From Flavobacteriales bacterium UBA7612 (GTDB taxonomy: Bacteria; Bacteroidota; Bacteroidia; Flavobacteriales; Weeksellaceae), in the NCBI GenBank assembly GCA_002484335.1, contig DLJQ01000025.1, positions 134,355-198,354 of the forward strand: 64,000 nt of DNA. Reading direction: 5' to 3'. Below the pieces are notes generated by a model that saw only the letters and a list, made by a program, of their open reading frames with translations, was not told the origin of the DNA and searched no databases. This document shows positions 1 through 8,604 of the stretch, piece by piece. Both the position numbers and the translations under genes were made by a program. Positions within the stretch are counted from its first letter, which is position 1. Each line of letters opens with the position of its first letter.

Positions 1-1
1 T

Positions 2-760
2 GTAGACCAAAATGAAGTACATCAAAAAGAAGCCTTAGAATTGGGCATTGTAGATGAAGTTGTTTCTTTGGATAGAGCGATACAAATTTCAGATTTAATT
101 GTGATAGCTGTTCCCATTAATGCGATTCAGAATGTATTACCAGAAATTTTAGATAAAATAAGAGATAATACAATTGTGATGGATATGGGATCTACTAAAG
201 CAGGAATTTGCAGAAAAGTTCTTAATCATCCCAAAAGAAAACAGTTTGTAGCTACACATCCTATTGCAGGAACAGAAAATTCAGGACCAAAAGCAGCATT
301 CGCAGAATTATTTTTGAATAAGGTAGCTATTTTATGTGATGTTGAACAAAGTGAGATTGATGCAGCTAATAAAGTAAAAAAAATATATCAATCACTTTGG
401 ATGAATGTAAAAACTATGTCATCAGAAGCGCATGATTCGCATATAGCTTATGTTTCACATCTTTCTCATATTACATCTTTTGCGTTAGGGCAAGCTGTAT
501 TGAAGAAAGAAAAAAATGAGGAAGCAATTTTTGATATGGCAGGTTCAGGATTCGAGTCAACAGTTCGCTTAGCAAAAAGTTCACCAGATATGTGGACACC
601 AATTTTTATTCAAAATAGAGATAATTTGTTAAAAGCAATTGATGCTTATCAGATAGAAATATCAAAAATTAGAAAAATGATTGATGAAAAAGATGAAAAA
701 GATATTCATCAATATTTAAAGAATACAAACGATATACGTAGAATATTAAATAAGAAATAA
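2..760 (+). CDS. tyrA: Prephenate dehydrogenase, 5' end missing
   Basis: The frame is open from the first base, so the gene begins upstream of the window and only its last 252 codons are present. The enzyme oxidatively decarboxylates prephenate to 4-hydroxyphenylpyruvate in tyrosine synthesis. The remainder of the NAD-binding fold shows IAVPI and DMGSTKAGI, followed by the family signature HPIAGTENSG and a helical C-terminal domain with HIAYVSHLSHI. The glycine-rich dinucleotide loop must lie in the missing 30-40 residues. The next gene, 47 bases downstream, is DAHP synthase/chorismate mutase, which fits an aromatic amino-acid cluster. The internal TTG at 41 could be mistaken for a start but lies inside the fold. 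Confidence 0.93.
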   Translation, partial: VDQNEVHQKEALELGIVDEVVSLDRAIQISDLIVIAVPINAIQNVLPEILDKIRDNTIVMDMGSTKAGICRKVLNHPKRKQFVATHPIAGTENSGPKAAFAELFLNKVAILCDVEQSEIDAANKVKKIYQSLWMNVKTMSSEAHDSHIAYVSHLSHITSFALGQAVLKKEKNEEAIFDMAGSGFESTVRLAKSSPDMWTPIFIQNRDNLLKAIDAYQIEISKIRKMIDEKDEKDIHQYLKNTNDIRRILNKK

Positions 761-791
761 ATAATACTATCAAATAATAATTGATAAACCT

Positions 792-799
792 TAAATTTG
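792..799 (+). promoter_or_regulatory. -7 promoter element TAAATTTG
   Basis: TAAATTTG matches the Bacteroidota -7 consensus TAnnTTTG. I see no TTG at the usual -33 spacing. The start codon of the DAHP synthase gene is only 8 bases further on, so a transcript from here would have an extremely short leader. Confidence 0.5.
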
Positions 800-807
800 T
801 AGAAATT

Positions 808-1875
808 ATGGAAATTAATAACTGGATTAAAGAATACGAGAAACCAATGATAATTGCTGGTCCTTGTAGCGCTGAAAGCGAAAAACAAATGATGACAATC
901 GCAGAAGACTTAGACAAAGACTATGTAAAAGTTTTTCGTGCTGGAATCTGGAAACCTCGTACAAAACCAAACTGTTTTGAAGGAGTAGGTGCAATTGGTC
1001 TTAACTGGTTAAAGAAAGTTAAAGACGAATTCGGGATGAAAATCGCAACGGAAATTGCGAATGCAAATCATGCGAAATTAGCATTAGAATATGATGTTGA
1101 TGTTTTATGGATTGGAGCTCGTTCTACAGTAAATCCTTTTACAGTTCAAGAAATAGCTGAAGCTTTACGCGATACAGATAAAACAGTTTTAGTAAAAAAT
1201 CCAGTAAATCCAGATTTAGATTTATGGATTGGAGCTTTAGAGCGTTTAGAAGGGCAAGGAATTAAAAATTTAGGTGCTATTCACCGTGGTTTTTCAACAT
1301 ACAAGAAAACAAAATACCGTAATAATCCACAGTGGCAAATCGCTTTAGATTTCAAAAATAAATTACCTAATGTTCCAATCATTTGTGATCCATCTCACAT
1401 TTGTGGAAACAGAACAGGATTATATGATGTTGCACAACAGGCATTCAACTTCGAATACAACGGGTTAATGATTGAAACACATAACAATCCAGATGAAGCT
1501 TGGTCTGATGCTGCACAGCAAATTACACCAGCTCGTTTATTAGAGATTTTAAAAGATTTAGAGATTCGTCAATCAGATGATAAAGATGCAATCTACAAGT
1601 CTGCAATTGATAATTTACGTCATCAAATAGATGAGTTAGATACAACAATCTTAGATTCTATTGCACAACGTATGAAAGTTTCTAATTCAATCGGAAATTT
1701 GAAAAAAGATCATAACGTAGCTGTTTTTCAACCAGATCGTTGGAAACAAATCAAAGATAACTCTGTAAAAGCAGGTGTTTCTTTAGGTTTGTCTGAAGAT
1801 TTTGTAGATAGACTTTTACAAGCAATCCATCAAGAGTCTGTTGCACAACAGAATCAAATTATGGGGAAAAAATAA
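808..1875 (+). CDS. Bifunctional DAHP synthase / chorismate mutase
   Basis: The first domain (about residues 1-260) condenses phosphoenolpyruvate and erythrose 4-phosphate to DAHP, the entry step of the shikimate pathway; GPCSAES, RAGIWKPRTKPN, NPVNPD and CDPSHICGNR are family motifs. Residues 270-355 form an AroQ-type chorismate mutase helix bundle (LRHQIDELDTTILDSIAQRM), which makes prephenate for the adjacent tyrA product. Fusion lets the mutase domain take part in feedback control, as known for related enzymes. The frame is open to a TTG at 781, but ATG 808 gives the normal N-terminus and sits just after the -7 element. Codons look like those of a well expressed gene. Confidence 0.93.
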   Translation: MEINNWIKEYEKPMIIAGPCSAESEKQMMTIAEDLDKDYVKVFRAGIWKPRTKPNCFEGVGAIGLNWLKKVKDEFGMKIATEIANANHAKLALEYDVDVLWIGARSTVNPFTVQEIAEALRDTDKTVLVKNPVNPDLDLWIGALERLEGQGIKNLGAIHRGFSTYKKTKYRNNPQWQIALDFKNKLPNVPIICDPSHICGNRTGLYDVAQQAFNFEYNGLMIETHNNPDEAWSDAAQQITPARLLEILKDLEIRQSDDKDAIYKSAIDNLRHQIDELDTTILDSIAQRMKVSNSIGNLKKDHNVAVFQPDRWKQIKDNSVKAGVSLGLSEDFVDRLLQAIHQESVAQQNQIMGKK

Positions 1876-1881
1876 AATATA

Positions 1882-2799
1882 TTGAAAGGAATTGTAATAA
1901 AATCAACTGGTAGTTGGTATCATCTTCTTACGGAAGATGGTACAACTTTCCAGGCTAGAATTAGAGGAAAGTTTAGAATAGCAAATATCAAACATACCAA
2001 TCCTATCGCTGTTGGAGATGAGGTTGATTTTGAAATTGACAAAGATGATATTGCTGTAATTACGAATATTCATGAGCGTAAAAACTATATTATTCGTAAA
2101 TCAGTTAATTTATCAAAAAAGACACATATTATTGCTTCAAATATAGATGTTGCTTTTTTGGTTGTAACTCTTTCTAATCCTAAAACATCTTTTGGTTTTA
2201 TAGACAGATTTTTAATTACTTCTGAAGCGTATCACATACCTGTTGTTATTTTATTCAATAAAATGGATGCTTACACGGAGGAGCAATTAATAGATTTAGA
2301 ACTATATAAATCTATTTATGATTCTATTGGTTACGAAAGTATTGATATTTCTGCTGAAACAGGTCTTAACTTAGATTTAGTAAGAGATAGAATGAAAGGA
2401 AATGTAAGCTTAGTAGCTGGTCACTCTGGTGTTGGTAAATCAACTTTACTAAATACTTTAAATCCTAATTTGAATTTAAAGACTCATGTGGTTTCTGATT
2501 TTAATAGTAAAGGACAGCATACAACAACATTTGCACAAATGTATGAATGGCCATTTGGTGGTTTTATTATTGATACACCAGGAATCAAAGAATTTGGATT
2601 AGTCCATATAGATAAATCGGAATTACAAGGATATTTTCCTGAAATATTAGAACTTAAATCTGATTGTAAATTTGATAATTGTATTCATGTGAATGAGCCT
2701 AAATGCGCAGTTAGGGATGCTGTAGAGGAGGGAGAAATAGCAATTTCTAGGTACGAAAATTATCTTACTTTTTTAGAAGAAGATATATATAAAGATTAA
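1882..2799 (+). CDS. rsgA: Ribosome small subunit-dependent GTPase A
   Basis: RsgA is a circularly permuted GTPase that helps late maturation of the 30S subunit. The N-terminal OB-fold is followed by G4 (FNKMD, residues 125-129), G5 (SAETG), then G1 (GHSGVGKST, 180-188) and G3 (DTPGIKEFG), the permuted order typical of the family. The C-terminal zinc site shows C-x4-C-x-H and a later Cys (CKFDNCIH...KC). The start is most likely the TTG at 1882, because the conserved beginning KGIVIKSTGSWY follows it directly and no ATG is available. It lies 6 bases after the DAHP synthase stop, so the two are probably co-transcribed. Confidence 0.95.
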   Translation: MKGIVIKSTGSWYHLLTEDGTTFQARIRGKFRIANIKHTNPIAVGDEVDFEIDKDDIAVITNIHERKNYIIRKSVNLSKKTHIIASNIDVAFLVVTLSNPKTSFGFIDRFLITSEAYHIPVVILFNKMDAYTEEQLIDLELYKSIYDSIGYESIDISAETGLNLDLVRDRMKGNVSLVAGHSGVGKSTLLNTLNPNLNLKTHVVSDFNSKGQHTTTFAQMYEWPFGGFIIDTPGIKEFGLVHIDKSELQGYFPEILELKSDCKFDNCIHVNEPKCAVRDAVEEGEIAISRYENYLTFLEEDIYKD

Positions 2800-2807
2800 A
2801 ATAAAAA

Positions 2808-2838
2808 AAAATCAAGCTTTTAAAGCTTGATTTTTTTT
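2808..2838. terminator. Bidirectional intrinsic terminator
   Basis: An inverted repeat (ATCAAGCTTT / AAAGCTTGAT) is flanked by A-rich sequence on the left and a T-run on the right, and so can end transcription from both convergent genes, rsgA and the DUF4296 lipoprotein. Confidence 0.8.
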
Positions 2839-3217
2839 ATTTTATATTTTTCTGATTCTTTATTCTTTCTTTTTCTTCTTTAGAAAGCTTTTCTTCAAGA
2901 TTTTTTTTGACTTGATCTAGCATATCTCTCAATAGTTCTGGTTGAAGACTATAATATTTATAACTTTCTGAAAATTGATGAAAATTAATATCATGTTTTT
3001 TCATAACATCTACAGCATCTTTTGCTAATAATGTACTTTGATCTTCATTACCTTCTGCAGGAAACATTTGTATACCTTGTTGACTAATATATAGATCAGT
3101 TATAATATTGATCATTTCTGATTTTTTTATTAAGTTATCTGGCTCATCAAAATTTTTGGGAGCACAACTTAAAGTTGAAATCAAGCAAAAAAAGTAAACT
3201 ATATTAAGATATCTCAT
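2837..3217 (-). CDS. DUF4296-type lipoprotein
   Basis: A 126-residue secreted protein with a short hydrophobic signal and a lipobox (LISTLSC, cysteine about residue 18), so probably lipid-anchored. The body is helical, with KKSEMINIITDLYISQQG early and a charged lysine/glutamate-rich tail. I recognise the DUF4296 pattern of Bacteroidota; its function is unknown. The start overlaps the stop of the upstream glycosyltransferase by four bases (ATGA), which indicates translational coupling and one operon. Confidence 0.75.
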   Translation of the reverse strand: MRYLNIVYFFCLISTLSCAPKNFDEPDNLIKKSEMINIITDLYISQQGIQMFPAEGNEDQSTLLAKDAVDVMKKHDINFHQFSESYKYYSLQPELLRDMLDQVKKNLEEKLSKEEKERIKNQKNIK

Positions 3218-3936
3218 AATTTTCCAAAAATTTTTCTTAAACGTAAAGATATAACACCAAAAACAGCTTCTCCTATAATGTCCGAACTAATTTTTGATTC
3301 TCCTAAAGTTCTATCAGTAAAAATAATAGGAACTTCTTTTAAACTAAATTTTTTAATCCAAGATTTATATTTCATTTCTATTTGGAAGCCATAACCTTTG
3401 AATTTTATTTTATCCAAATCTAAAGTTTCTAAAACTTTAGCTCTATATCCTACAAAACCAGCTGTAGCATCATCTACAGGTAAACGAGTAATTAATCGAA
3501 CATATTTAGAAGCGAAATAAGATAATAAAACTCTATTCATAGGCCAATTAACTACATTAACTCCATTGCAATAGCGTGAGCCAATAACTAAATCAGAACC
3601 ATCTATTAATGCATGATATAACCGAGGTAAATCATTAGGATTATGAGAGAAATCAGCATCCATCTCAAAAATATACTTGTAATTGTTTTTTATAGCCCAT
3701 TTAAAACCATGAACATAAGCACGGCCTAAGCCATCTTTTATTGTTCTTATTTCTAAATGTAAACGACCATTAAACTCAGTAATCAAGCGTTTTACAATGT
3801 CATTTGTACCATCAGGAGAACTATCATCAACAATAAGAACATCAAACGATTCTTCTACTGATAAAGCTGCTCTTATAATAGCTTCTATGTTTTCTTTTTC
3901 ATTGTAGGTCGGGATAATCACTAATTTGTCCGACAT
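3214..3936 (-). CDS. Polyprenol monophosphomannose synthase-like glycosyltransferase (GT2)
   Basis: A family 2 glycosyltransferase of 240 residues that probably transfers a hexose from a nucleotide sugar to a polyprenyl phosphate at the cytoplasmic face of the inner membrane. It opens with VIIPTYNEKENIE, then VDDSSPDGT and the metal-binding region EMDADFSHNP. ATAGFVGYRAKVLE and FQIEMKYK are typical of the dolichol-phosphate-mannose synthase branch. There are no C-terminal membrane helices, so it is the short soluble form. The acceptor and the sugar cannot be read from the sequence. Confidence 0.85.
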   Translation of the reverse strand: MSDKLVIIPTYNEKENIEAIIRAALSVEESFDVLIVDDSSPDGTNDIVKRLITEFNGRLHLEIRTIKDGLGRAYVHGFKWAIKNNYKYIFEMDADFSHNPNDLPRLYHALIDGSDLVIGSRYCNGVNVVNWPMNRVLLSYFASKYVRLITRLPVDDATAGFVGYRAKVLETLDLDKIKFKGYGFQIEMKYKSWIKKFSLKEVPIIFTDRTLGESKISSDIIGEAVFGVISLRLRKIFGKL

Positions 3937-3986
3937 AATTATAATTTTGTGGGGATAAAGATAGTTATAAGATTGTAAGTCTTTTG

Positions 3987-3994
3987 TATTTTTG
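3987..3994 (+). promoter_or_regulatory. -7 promoter element TATTTTTG
   Basis: This matches TAnnTTTG and ends 8 bases before the ATG of the DUF4271 gene. A second match, TAATTTTG at 3942-3949, lies further upstream and would give a leader of ordinary length. Confidence 0.4.
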
Positions 3995-4002
3995 AAAAAA
4001 TT

Positions 4003-4677
4003 ATGAAAACAACCGATTTAATTTCTATACAAAAAAATGCGATAGGTAATGATACTGTTATCATTATCATTGTTGCTTGTCTTTTATTAGTTTGTGCAGT
4101 AAAATATTTATTTGCTACAAATTATAAATTATTAGGGAATAAGAATGAATATGTTAGTTTTACAGATGACAATACAACATTATTTAGTTTTATTGTTGAT
4201 GGAATTATGGTACTGTTAATGAGTTTATTATTAGTTTCCTATTTTGATATTGATTTTAATTATTTTCCTGGTTTTCAATTTCATTATTTGGCTAATTTAG
4301 GAATAACTTTTACACTAATAAGTGTAGTAATGTTATTAAGGCTTTTTATTGAAATAACTTTTTATCGTGTTTTTTATGAGTCTAGCTCAGTTACTTTTTA
4401 CATGAAAAGCTCAAGTTTTGTAAATGCTAAAAATATCGTATTACTATTAATTGTATGTTTTTTATTTTTTTATACAACGATTAATAAAGATTATCTTATA
4501 ATTGGAGGATTCTTATTGTTATTTTTGAATCGAGTAATTGAAATATATCATATTTATTCGAAGCAAATAAGCAATAATAAGTCGATATGGTATTATAATA
4601 TTTTGTATCTTTGCACCCTAGAAATTTTACCTTTTATGGTTTTAATGAAACTATTGACAATAGGTAAGGTAATCTAA
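4003..4677 (+). CDS. DUF4271 multi-pass membrane protein
   Basis: A 224-residue inner-membrane protein with about six hydrophobic segments (for example IIIIVACLLLVCAV near residue 20 and ILYLCTLEILPFMVLMKLL near the end). The family is found in Flavobacteriia and is typically encoded directly before hemD, as here with a 7-base gap. Function is unknown; the constant linkage suggests a link with haem synthesis, but that is inference only. Confidence 0.75.
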   Translation: MKTTDLISIQKNAIGNDTVIIIIVACLLLVCAVKYLFATNYKLLGNKNEYVSFTDDNTTLFSFIVDGIMVLLMSLLLVSYFDIDFNYFPGFQFHYLANLGITFTLISVVMLLRLFIEITFYRVFYESSSVTFYMKSSSFVNAKNIVLLLIVCFLFFYTTINKDYLIIGGFLLLFLNRVIEIYHIYSKQISNNKSIWYYNILYLCTLEILPFMVLMKLLTIGKVI

Positions 4678-4684
4678 AATTACT

Positions 4685-5434
4685 ATGAAAGTTAAATCAA
4701 TATTAGTATCACAACCTAAGCCACAGGCAGAAAACTCGCCGTACTACGAGATAGAGAAAGCTAACAAAATCAAAATTGATTTCAGACCATTCATCCAAGT
4801 TGTTGGAGTAGATGCGAAAGACGTTAGACATCAAAAAATAGATTTCTCGAAAGCAACAGCTGTCATATTTACTAGTAGAAATGCTATAGATCATTTCTTT
4901 AGATTAGCAGAAGAATTAAGGTTTACAGTTCCAGATTCAATGAAATACTTTTGTGAATCAGAAGCTATTGCTTTTTATTTACAAAAATACATTGTGTATA
5001 GAAAACGTAAAGTGTATATTGGTGAAAAGATTTTTGCAGATATGCTTCCTCTTTTGAAAAAACATAAAGACGAAAAATTTTTATTACCAGCTTCAGATGT
5101 TTTAAAAGCTGATGTTCCTAAATTATTGGATGGATTAAAATTAGATTGGCAAAGAGCAACTTTATTTAGAACTGTTTCTAGTGATTTGTCTGATTTATCT
5201 GATGTAAAATATGATATTTTAGTATTTTTTACACCTTCAGGAATTAAATCATTATTTGAAAATTTCCCTGATTTTGTACAAGGAGAAACTAGAATTGCTG
5301 TTTTTGGACAATCAACAGTAAAACAAGCTAAAGAGATGGGATTACGTGTAGATATTGAAGTGCCAACTCCTAAAATACCGTCTATGACAATGGCACTAGA
5401 TAAATACGTTAAAGAAGCAAATAAATCTAAATAA
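4685..5434 (+). CDS. hemD: Uroporphyrinogen-III synthase
   Basis: HemD closes hydroxymethylbilane to uroporphyrinogen III with inversion of ring D, the branch point to haem and corrinoids. The 249-residue length and two-lobed layout fit: the first lobe has VIFTSRNAIDHFF and the second ILVFFTPSGIKSLFENF, both family signatures of this otherwise poorly conserved enzyme. It is very likely co-transcribed with the preceding DUF4271 gene. Confidence 0.87.
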   Translation: MKVKSILVSQPKPQAENSPYYEIEKANKIKIDFRPFIQVVGVDAKDVRHQKIDFSKATAVIFTSRNAIDHFFRLAEELRFTVPDSMKYFCESEAIAFYLQKYIVYRKRKVYIGEKIFADMLPLLKKHKDEKFLLPASDVLKADVPKLLDGLKLDWQRATLFRTVSSDLSDLSDVKYDILVFFTPSGIKSLFENFPDFVQGETRIAVFGQSTVKQAKEMGLRVDIEVPTPKIPSMTMALDKYVKEANKSK

Positions 5435-5486
5435 ATTTTTACGCTTTTACCCTTCTCTCTAATTAAAATTTATGTAAATTAAAGAG

Positions 5487-7187
5487 ATGGAAAAAAAATG
5501 GGAAATAAAAGAACAGCCGTCTACAGAGGTAGTTAGTAATCTTAAAAAAGAACTAAATATTTCTGAAGCACTTGCTATTTTATTAGCCCAACGAGGAATT
5601 AATGATTTTGATACTGCAAAATCTTACTTTAATCCTTCCTTAGAAAATTTACATGATCCATTTTTAATGAAAGGTATGGCTGATGCTGTATCAAGACTTA
5701 AAAATGCTATAGATGATCAAGAAAATATATTAATATTTGGAGACTACGATGTAGATGGAACCACAGCTGTAACTCTTTTTTATGAGTTTCTGACTTCCAT
5801 CTACTCGAAAGTCTTTTTTTATATTCCTGATAGAAATAATGAAGGATATGGTATTTCAAAAGAAAGTATAGACTTTGCTATAGAAAATAATATATCTTTA
5901 GTTATTGTTTTAGATTGTGGAATAAAAGCTCATGAAGAAATAAATTATGCACAATCTAAAGGAATAGATTATATTATTTGTGATCATCATTTACCTGACC
6001 GTTCTGTTCCTAAAGCTTATGCAGTTTTAGATCCTAAACAAAAAGGGTGTCGTTATCCTTACAAAGATTTAAGTGGTTGTGGAGTTGGTTATAAATTAGC
6101 ACAAGCTTTTACAGAAAAATTTAATTTACCAAAAGAAAATCTTATTCCATTATTGGATTTAGTTGCTGTTAGTATTGCAGCAGATATAGTTCCTATAACA
6201 GGAGAAAATAGGATTTTAGCTTACAAAGGTCTTGAACAGTTAAATACAGAACCTCGTTTAGCTTTTCAGCATTTGATACCTACTAATATTCGTAATAATG
6301 TAAATATATCGAATGTTGTATTTTCTATTGCTCCCAAAATTAATGCAGCAGGGAGAATAAAACATGGGTCTGAAGCTGTGCGATTTATGTTGAGTAAAAA
6401 TGAAGAAGATTGTCGAAGGTATTTGAACGATATAAATTCATTAAACAACGAGCGTAAAGTATTAGATTTGGATATGACAAATGATGCATTAGCTCAATTA
6501 TACAATATCAACCCTACTGAAAAATACGCTACAATAGTTTACGATCCTTCTTGGAACAAAGGAGTTATAGGAATCGTTGCTTCTCGTCTTGTTGACTTAT
6601 ATTATAAACCAACCATTGTTTTTACAAAAAGTATTTCTGGAGAAATTGTAGGGTCTGCAAGATCAATACAAGAGTTTGATATTCATTCTGCGATAGAAAA
6701 AAATGCTGATTTATTAACTGAGTTTGGAGGACATATGGCAGCAGCAGGCTTGGCTATGAAAGAAGAGAATTTCGAGACGTTTAAAATTAGATTTGATGAA
6801 ACTGTAAAAGAATTGTCAAATGGTAAACATTTTAAACCATCAATCTTAATTGATAAAGAAATTTCATTTAATGAAATGACACGTTCTTTCTTAGAATCTA
6901 TAATGCGAATGTCTCCTTTTGGACCAGAAAACATGAACCCAGTTTTTGTTTCGAAAGATTTATTGGCTACAGACTTTAGATTAGTGGGAAAAGAACATGC
7001 TCGATTATATGTACACCAACGTAATACAAGAATTACTTTTCCAGCAATTGGTTTCAAATTAGGTAAATTTGGACCTAAATTGGAAAAAGGATTATCTTTT
7101 GATATGGTTTACACTATTGGTATGAACTATTGGCAAGGAAAAGGTACTTGGCAATTAAATGTAAAGGATATTCGTTTTAATGAGTAG
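5487..7187 (+). CDS. recJ: Single-stranded-DNA-specific exonuclease RecJ
   Basis: RecJ degrades single-stranded DNA 5' to 3' in recombination and mismatch repair. The DHH-family metal motifs are intact: DYDVDGTTA (residues 86-94), VLDCGIK, and DHH (166-168), then the DHHA1 region (SARSIQEFDIHSAI, GGHMAAAGLAM) and a C-terminal OB-fold. The length of 566 residues is normal. The stop overlaps the convergent rsmI stop by 11 bases, so no intergenic terminator separates them. Confidence 0.95.
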   Translation: MEKKWEIKEQPSTEVVSNLKKELNISEALAILLAQRGINDFDTAKSYFNPSLENLHDPFLMKGMADAVSRLKNAIDDQENILIFGDYDVDGTTAVTLFYEFLTSIYSKVFFYIPDRNNEGYGISKESIDFAIENNISLVIVLDCGIKAHEEINYAQSKGIDYIICDHHLPDRSVPKAYAVLDPKQKGCRYPYKDLSGCGVGYKLAQAFTEKFNLPKENLIPLLDLVAVSIAADIVPITGENRILAYKGLEQLNTEPRLAFQHLIPTNIRNNVNISNVVFSIAPKINAAGRIKHGSEAVRFMLSKNEEDCRRYLNDINSLNNERKVLDLDMTNDALAQLYNINPTEKYATIVYDPSWNKGVIGIVASRLVDLYYKPTIVFTKSISGEIVGSARSIQEFDIHSAIEKNADLLTEFGGHMAAAGLAMKEENFETFKIRFDETVKELSNGKHFKPSILIDKEISFNEMTRSFLESIMRMSPFGPENMNPVFVSKDLLATDFRLVGKEHARLYVHQRNTRITFPAIGFKLGKFGPKLEKGLSFDMVYTIGMNYWQGKGTWQLNVKDIRFNE

Positions 7188-7854
7188 CTCCTTCAACAAT
7201 TAAGACCATTTCTCCTTTTAAATTCCTTTTTTCTGATATTTCCATTAATTCAGTTAAAGTTCCTCGTAATGTTTCTTCAAACTTTTTAGAAATTTCTCTT
7301 GATAAACTAGCTTTTCTTTCAGCTCCAAAATTTTCTGCTAAATCTTTAAGAGTTTTACCAATTTTATGTGGAGATTCGTAAAAGATCATTGTTTTTTTCT
7401 CTGTTAATAAAGATTCTAACTTTGTTTTACGACCTTTTTTTACAGGAAGAAAGCCAACAAAAGTAAATTCGTTATTAGTTAGTCCAGAAACAACAAGTGC
7501 AGGTACAAAAGCTGTTGCTCCAGGTAAGCATTCTACAACAATATTATTCGCAACACATTCTTTAACTAATAAATAGCCAGGGTCAGATATTCCTGGAGTT
7601 CCAGCATCTGTAATAATCGAAATAATTTGTCCATCTTTCAACTGACGAATAATATCTTCAGTAGCTTGATGTTCATTATGCATATGATAGCTACGCATAG
7701 GAGTGGAAATTTCATAATGTTTTAATAAGATTCCACTGTTACGTGTATCTTCTGCTAAAATTACATCAGATTCTTTTAAAACTTCAACAGCTCTAAATGT
7801 CATGTCCTTTAAATTTCCAATAGGTGTAGGAACTAAAAATAATTTTCCACTCAT
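7177..7854 (-). CDS. rsmI: 16S rRNA (cytidine-1402-2'-O)-methyltransferase
   Basis: RsmI methylates the ribose of C1402 in the decoding centre using S-adenosylmethionine. The tetrapyrrole-methylase fold is evident from LVPTPIGNLKDMTFRA, LAEDTRNSG, ITDAGTPGISDPG, LPGATAFVPAL and FYESPHKI. At 225 residues it lacks the C-terminal extension of the E. coli enzyme, which is common in this phylum. The ATG at 7854 follows a -7 promoter match by only 4 bases. Confidence 0.94.
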   Translation of the reverse strand: MSGKLFLVPTPIGNLKDMTFRAVEVLKESDVILAEDTRNSGILLKHYEISTPMRSYHMHNEHQATEDIIRQLKDGQIISIITDAGTPGISDPGYLLVKECVANNIVVECLPGATAFVPALVVSGLTNNEFTFVGFLPVKKGRKTKLESLLTEKKTMIFYESPHKIGKTLKDLAENFGAERKASLSREISKKFEETLRGTLTELMEISEKRNLKGEMVLIVEGATH

Positions 7855-7858
7855 GTGG

Positions 7859-7866
7859 CAAAGTTA
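7859..7866 (-). promoter_or_regulatory. -7 promoter element TAACTTTG for rsmI
   Basis: Read on the minus strand this is TAACTTTG, a match to TAnnTTTG. Only four bases (CCAC) lie between it and the rsmI ATG, so initiation from this site would place the transcript start at or near the A of the start codon. No good -33 TTG is visible. Confidence 0.45.
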
Positions 7867-7879
7867 CAAAGTATTTTCA

Positions 7880-7915
7880 ATAAAAAAGGCTTCGATTATT
7901 TGATCGAAACCTTTA
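7880..7915 (-). terminator. Intrinsic terminator after the secreted thioredoxin
   Basis: On the minus strand, AAAGG-TTCGAT pairs with ATCGAA-CCTTT with one mismatch, followed by a T-rich tract. It lies between the stop at 7936 and the rsmI start and separates the two transcription units. Confidence 0.7.
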
Positions 7916-7935
7916 TTTACAAAGTATTTTTATAA

Positions 7936-8442
7936 TTATTTTTTTAGAACAAAAACTTCTTTTATTTTTTCTGAATTTACTTTTTCATTTTTAGAAGTTT
8001 TTTCCAATTTTGTAATTAAGCTTGCAACTTCATCAGCTGATGAAGGTCCTCCAAGATTTTCTCCGTTTACACGAGAATCTTCAAGAACTTTTCCTTTAGC
8101 GTCTAAGATAACCCAAAAAGGTAATCCTTGATCTTTACCTCCTAATTTTTCATTTAAAATATCTCCACCTGGAGTTTCTAAATTCTTTTTTTCACCTCTT
8201 TCTTGTACTGTTATAAATGCTTTAACATAGTTAGAATCAAAATATGTTTTAACAGCAGGATCATCCATATTTTTTTCCATTTTTTTACACCAACCGCACC
8301 AAGAAGCATGAAAAATTAAAAAAACATTTTTATTTTCAATTTTTGCTTGATTTTCAGCTTTTGTTAAAATTTCTGTTGCTGTTTGTGCATTTACAATTCC
8401 TGAAACTGCGATTATAATTCCCAATAATAATTTCTTTAACAT
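7936..8442 (-). CDS. Secreted thioredoxin-family protein (CGWC)
   Basis: A 168-residue periplasmic protein with a cleavable signal peptide ending near VNAQ (about residue 20). The thioredoxin fold has HASWCGWCKKMEKNM with a CGWC redox pair near residue 50, characteristic of the thioredoxin_7/DUF255-like branch rather than of TrxA. A cis-proline-type segment (GLPFWVILDAKG) follows. It probably handles disulfides of exported proteins; its partner is not evident. It forms its own unit, with a terminator downstream. Confidence 0.85.
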   Translation of the reverse strand: MLKKLLLGIIIAVSGIVNAQTATEILTKAENQAKIENKNVFLIFHASWCGWCKKMEKNMDDPAVKTYFDSNYVKAFITVQERGEKKNLETPGGDILNEKLGGKDQGLPFWVILDAKGKVLEDSRVNGENLGGPSSADEVASLITKLEKTSKNEKVNSEKIKEVFVLKK

Positions 8443-8512
8443 GCTTTATTTTTTTACAGAAAATAAAGTTAGTAATTAAATGTAAACACAAGTAATTTTT
8501 ATTTGATATGTA

Positions 8513-8540
8513 TTGTATCTATAAAAGATTTATATATTTG
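8513..8540 (+). promoter_or_regulatory. Promoter (-33 TTG, -7 TATATTTG) for TonB receptor
   Basis: TTG at 8513-8515 is followed after 17 bases by TATATTTG at 8533-8540, a textbook Bacteroidota arrangement. It would give a leader of about 60 bases before the ATG at 8605. Confidence 0.7.
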
Positions 8541-8604
8541 CGCCTTATTAATATTTAATCTAAATAAATATTAAATTAATCATAGCACATTTTAAATTTA
8601 GACC

